Positions 13,646 to 13,663 of a stretch of 13,663 nt of DNA are shown here, in pieces. How positions within the stretch are numbered: the stretch's first letter is position 1; the number at the start of each line of letters is the position of its first letter. Made by a program: the position numbers and the translations under genes. The notes under the pieces were generated by a model. That model did not search any database and had not been told where the DNA came from. It was given only the letters and a program-made list of their open reading frames with translations. The DNA is from an uncultured Porphyromonas sp. (GTDB lineage: Bacteria; Bacteroidota; Bacteroidia; Bacteroidales; Porphyromonadaceae): the NCBI GenBank assembly GCA_945965245.1, contig CAMFNC010000138.1, positions 1 to 13,663 of the forward strand, given 5' to 3'.

Positions 13646-13663
13646 TGTTTAGGACTTGCTGTC

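Overview
The window looks like chromosomal DNA of a Bacteroidales bacterium, most likely Porphyromonadaceae/Porphyromonas-like. The evidence is a SusC/SusD outer-membrane import pair, a promoter of the Bacteroidetes type (TTTG-N19-TANNTTTG) upstream of yceD, A/T-rich start regions without Shine-Dalgarno sequences, and an nrfA-ccsB-ccsA arrangement known from this order. Genus is inferred from general resemblance only. I see no insertion sequence, integrase, phage gene or CRISPR array.

Left part, + strand (1-3279): the 3' three-quarters of nrfA (pentahaem nitrite reductase making ammonium), cut by the window edge, followed by ccsB and ccsA, which overlap by 4 bases. CcsB and CcsA are the two halves of a System II cytochrome c haem-attachment machine, so this block makes a multihaem cytochrome and the machine that matures it. 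Next (3444-6178) come grpE and dnaJ, the co-chaperones of DnaK (dnaK is not in the window), and 9 bases later a ketopantoate-reductase-family oxidoreductase whose substrate-binding asparagines appear replaced. A perfect 16-bp hairpin closes this block.

Middle part, + strand (6292-12330): a compact three-gene outer-membrane operon. It holds a SusC-like TonB-dependent transporter (1116 aa), a SusD-like surface lipoprotein (527 aa) and a third lipoprotein (309 aa) whose start overlaps the susD end by 14 bases. The third protein resembles the SusCD-associated zinc metallohydrolase lipoproteins of Bacteroidetes but lacks HExxH, so it may be a non-catalytic relative. No glycan-degrading enzyme or regulator accompanies the trio. 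The operon ends in a hairpin nearly identical to the one preceding it, so the operon lies between two copies of one terminator-like element.

Right part, - strand (12610-13645): tRNA-Asp(GTC) with its own tight terminator, then yceD (DUF177) and rpmF (L32) behind a well-formed promoter, ending in a terminator. The usual downstream fabH is not here. The 405-base gap between the convergent operons (12267-12672) holds two terminators, a GC-rich hairpin and a startless 47-codon open stretch that may be a gene remnant.
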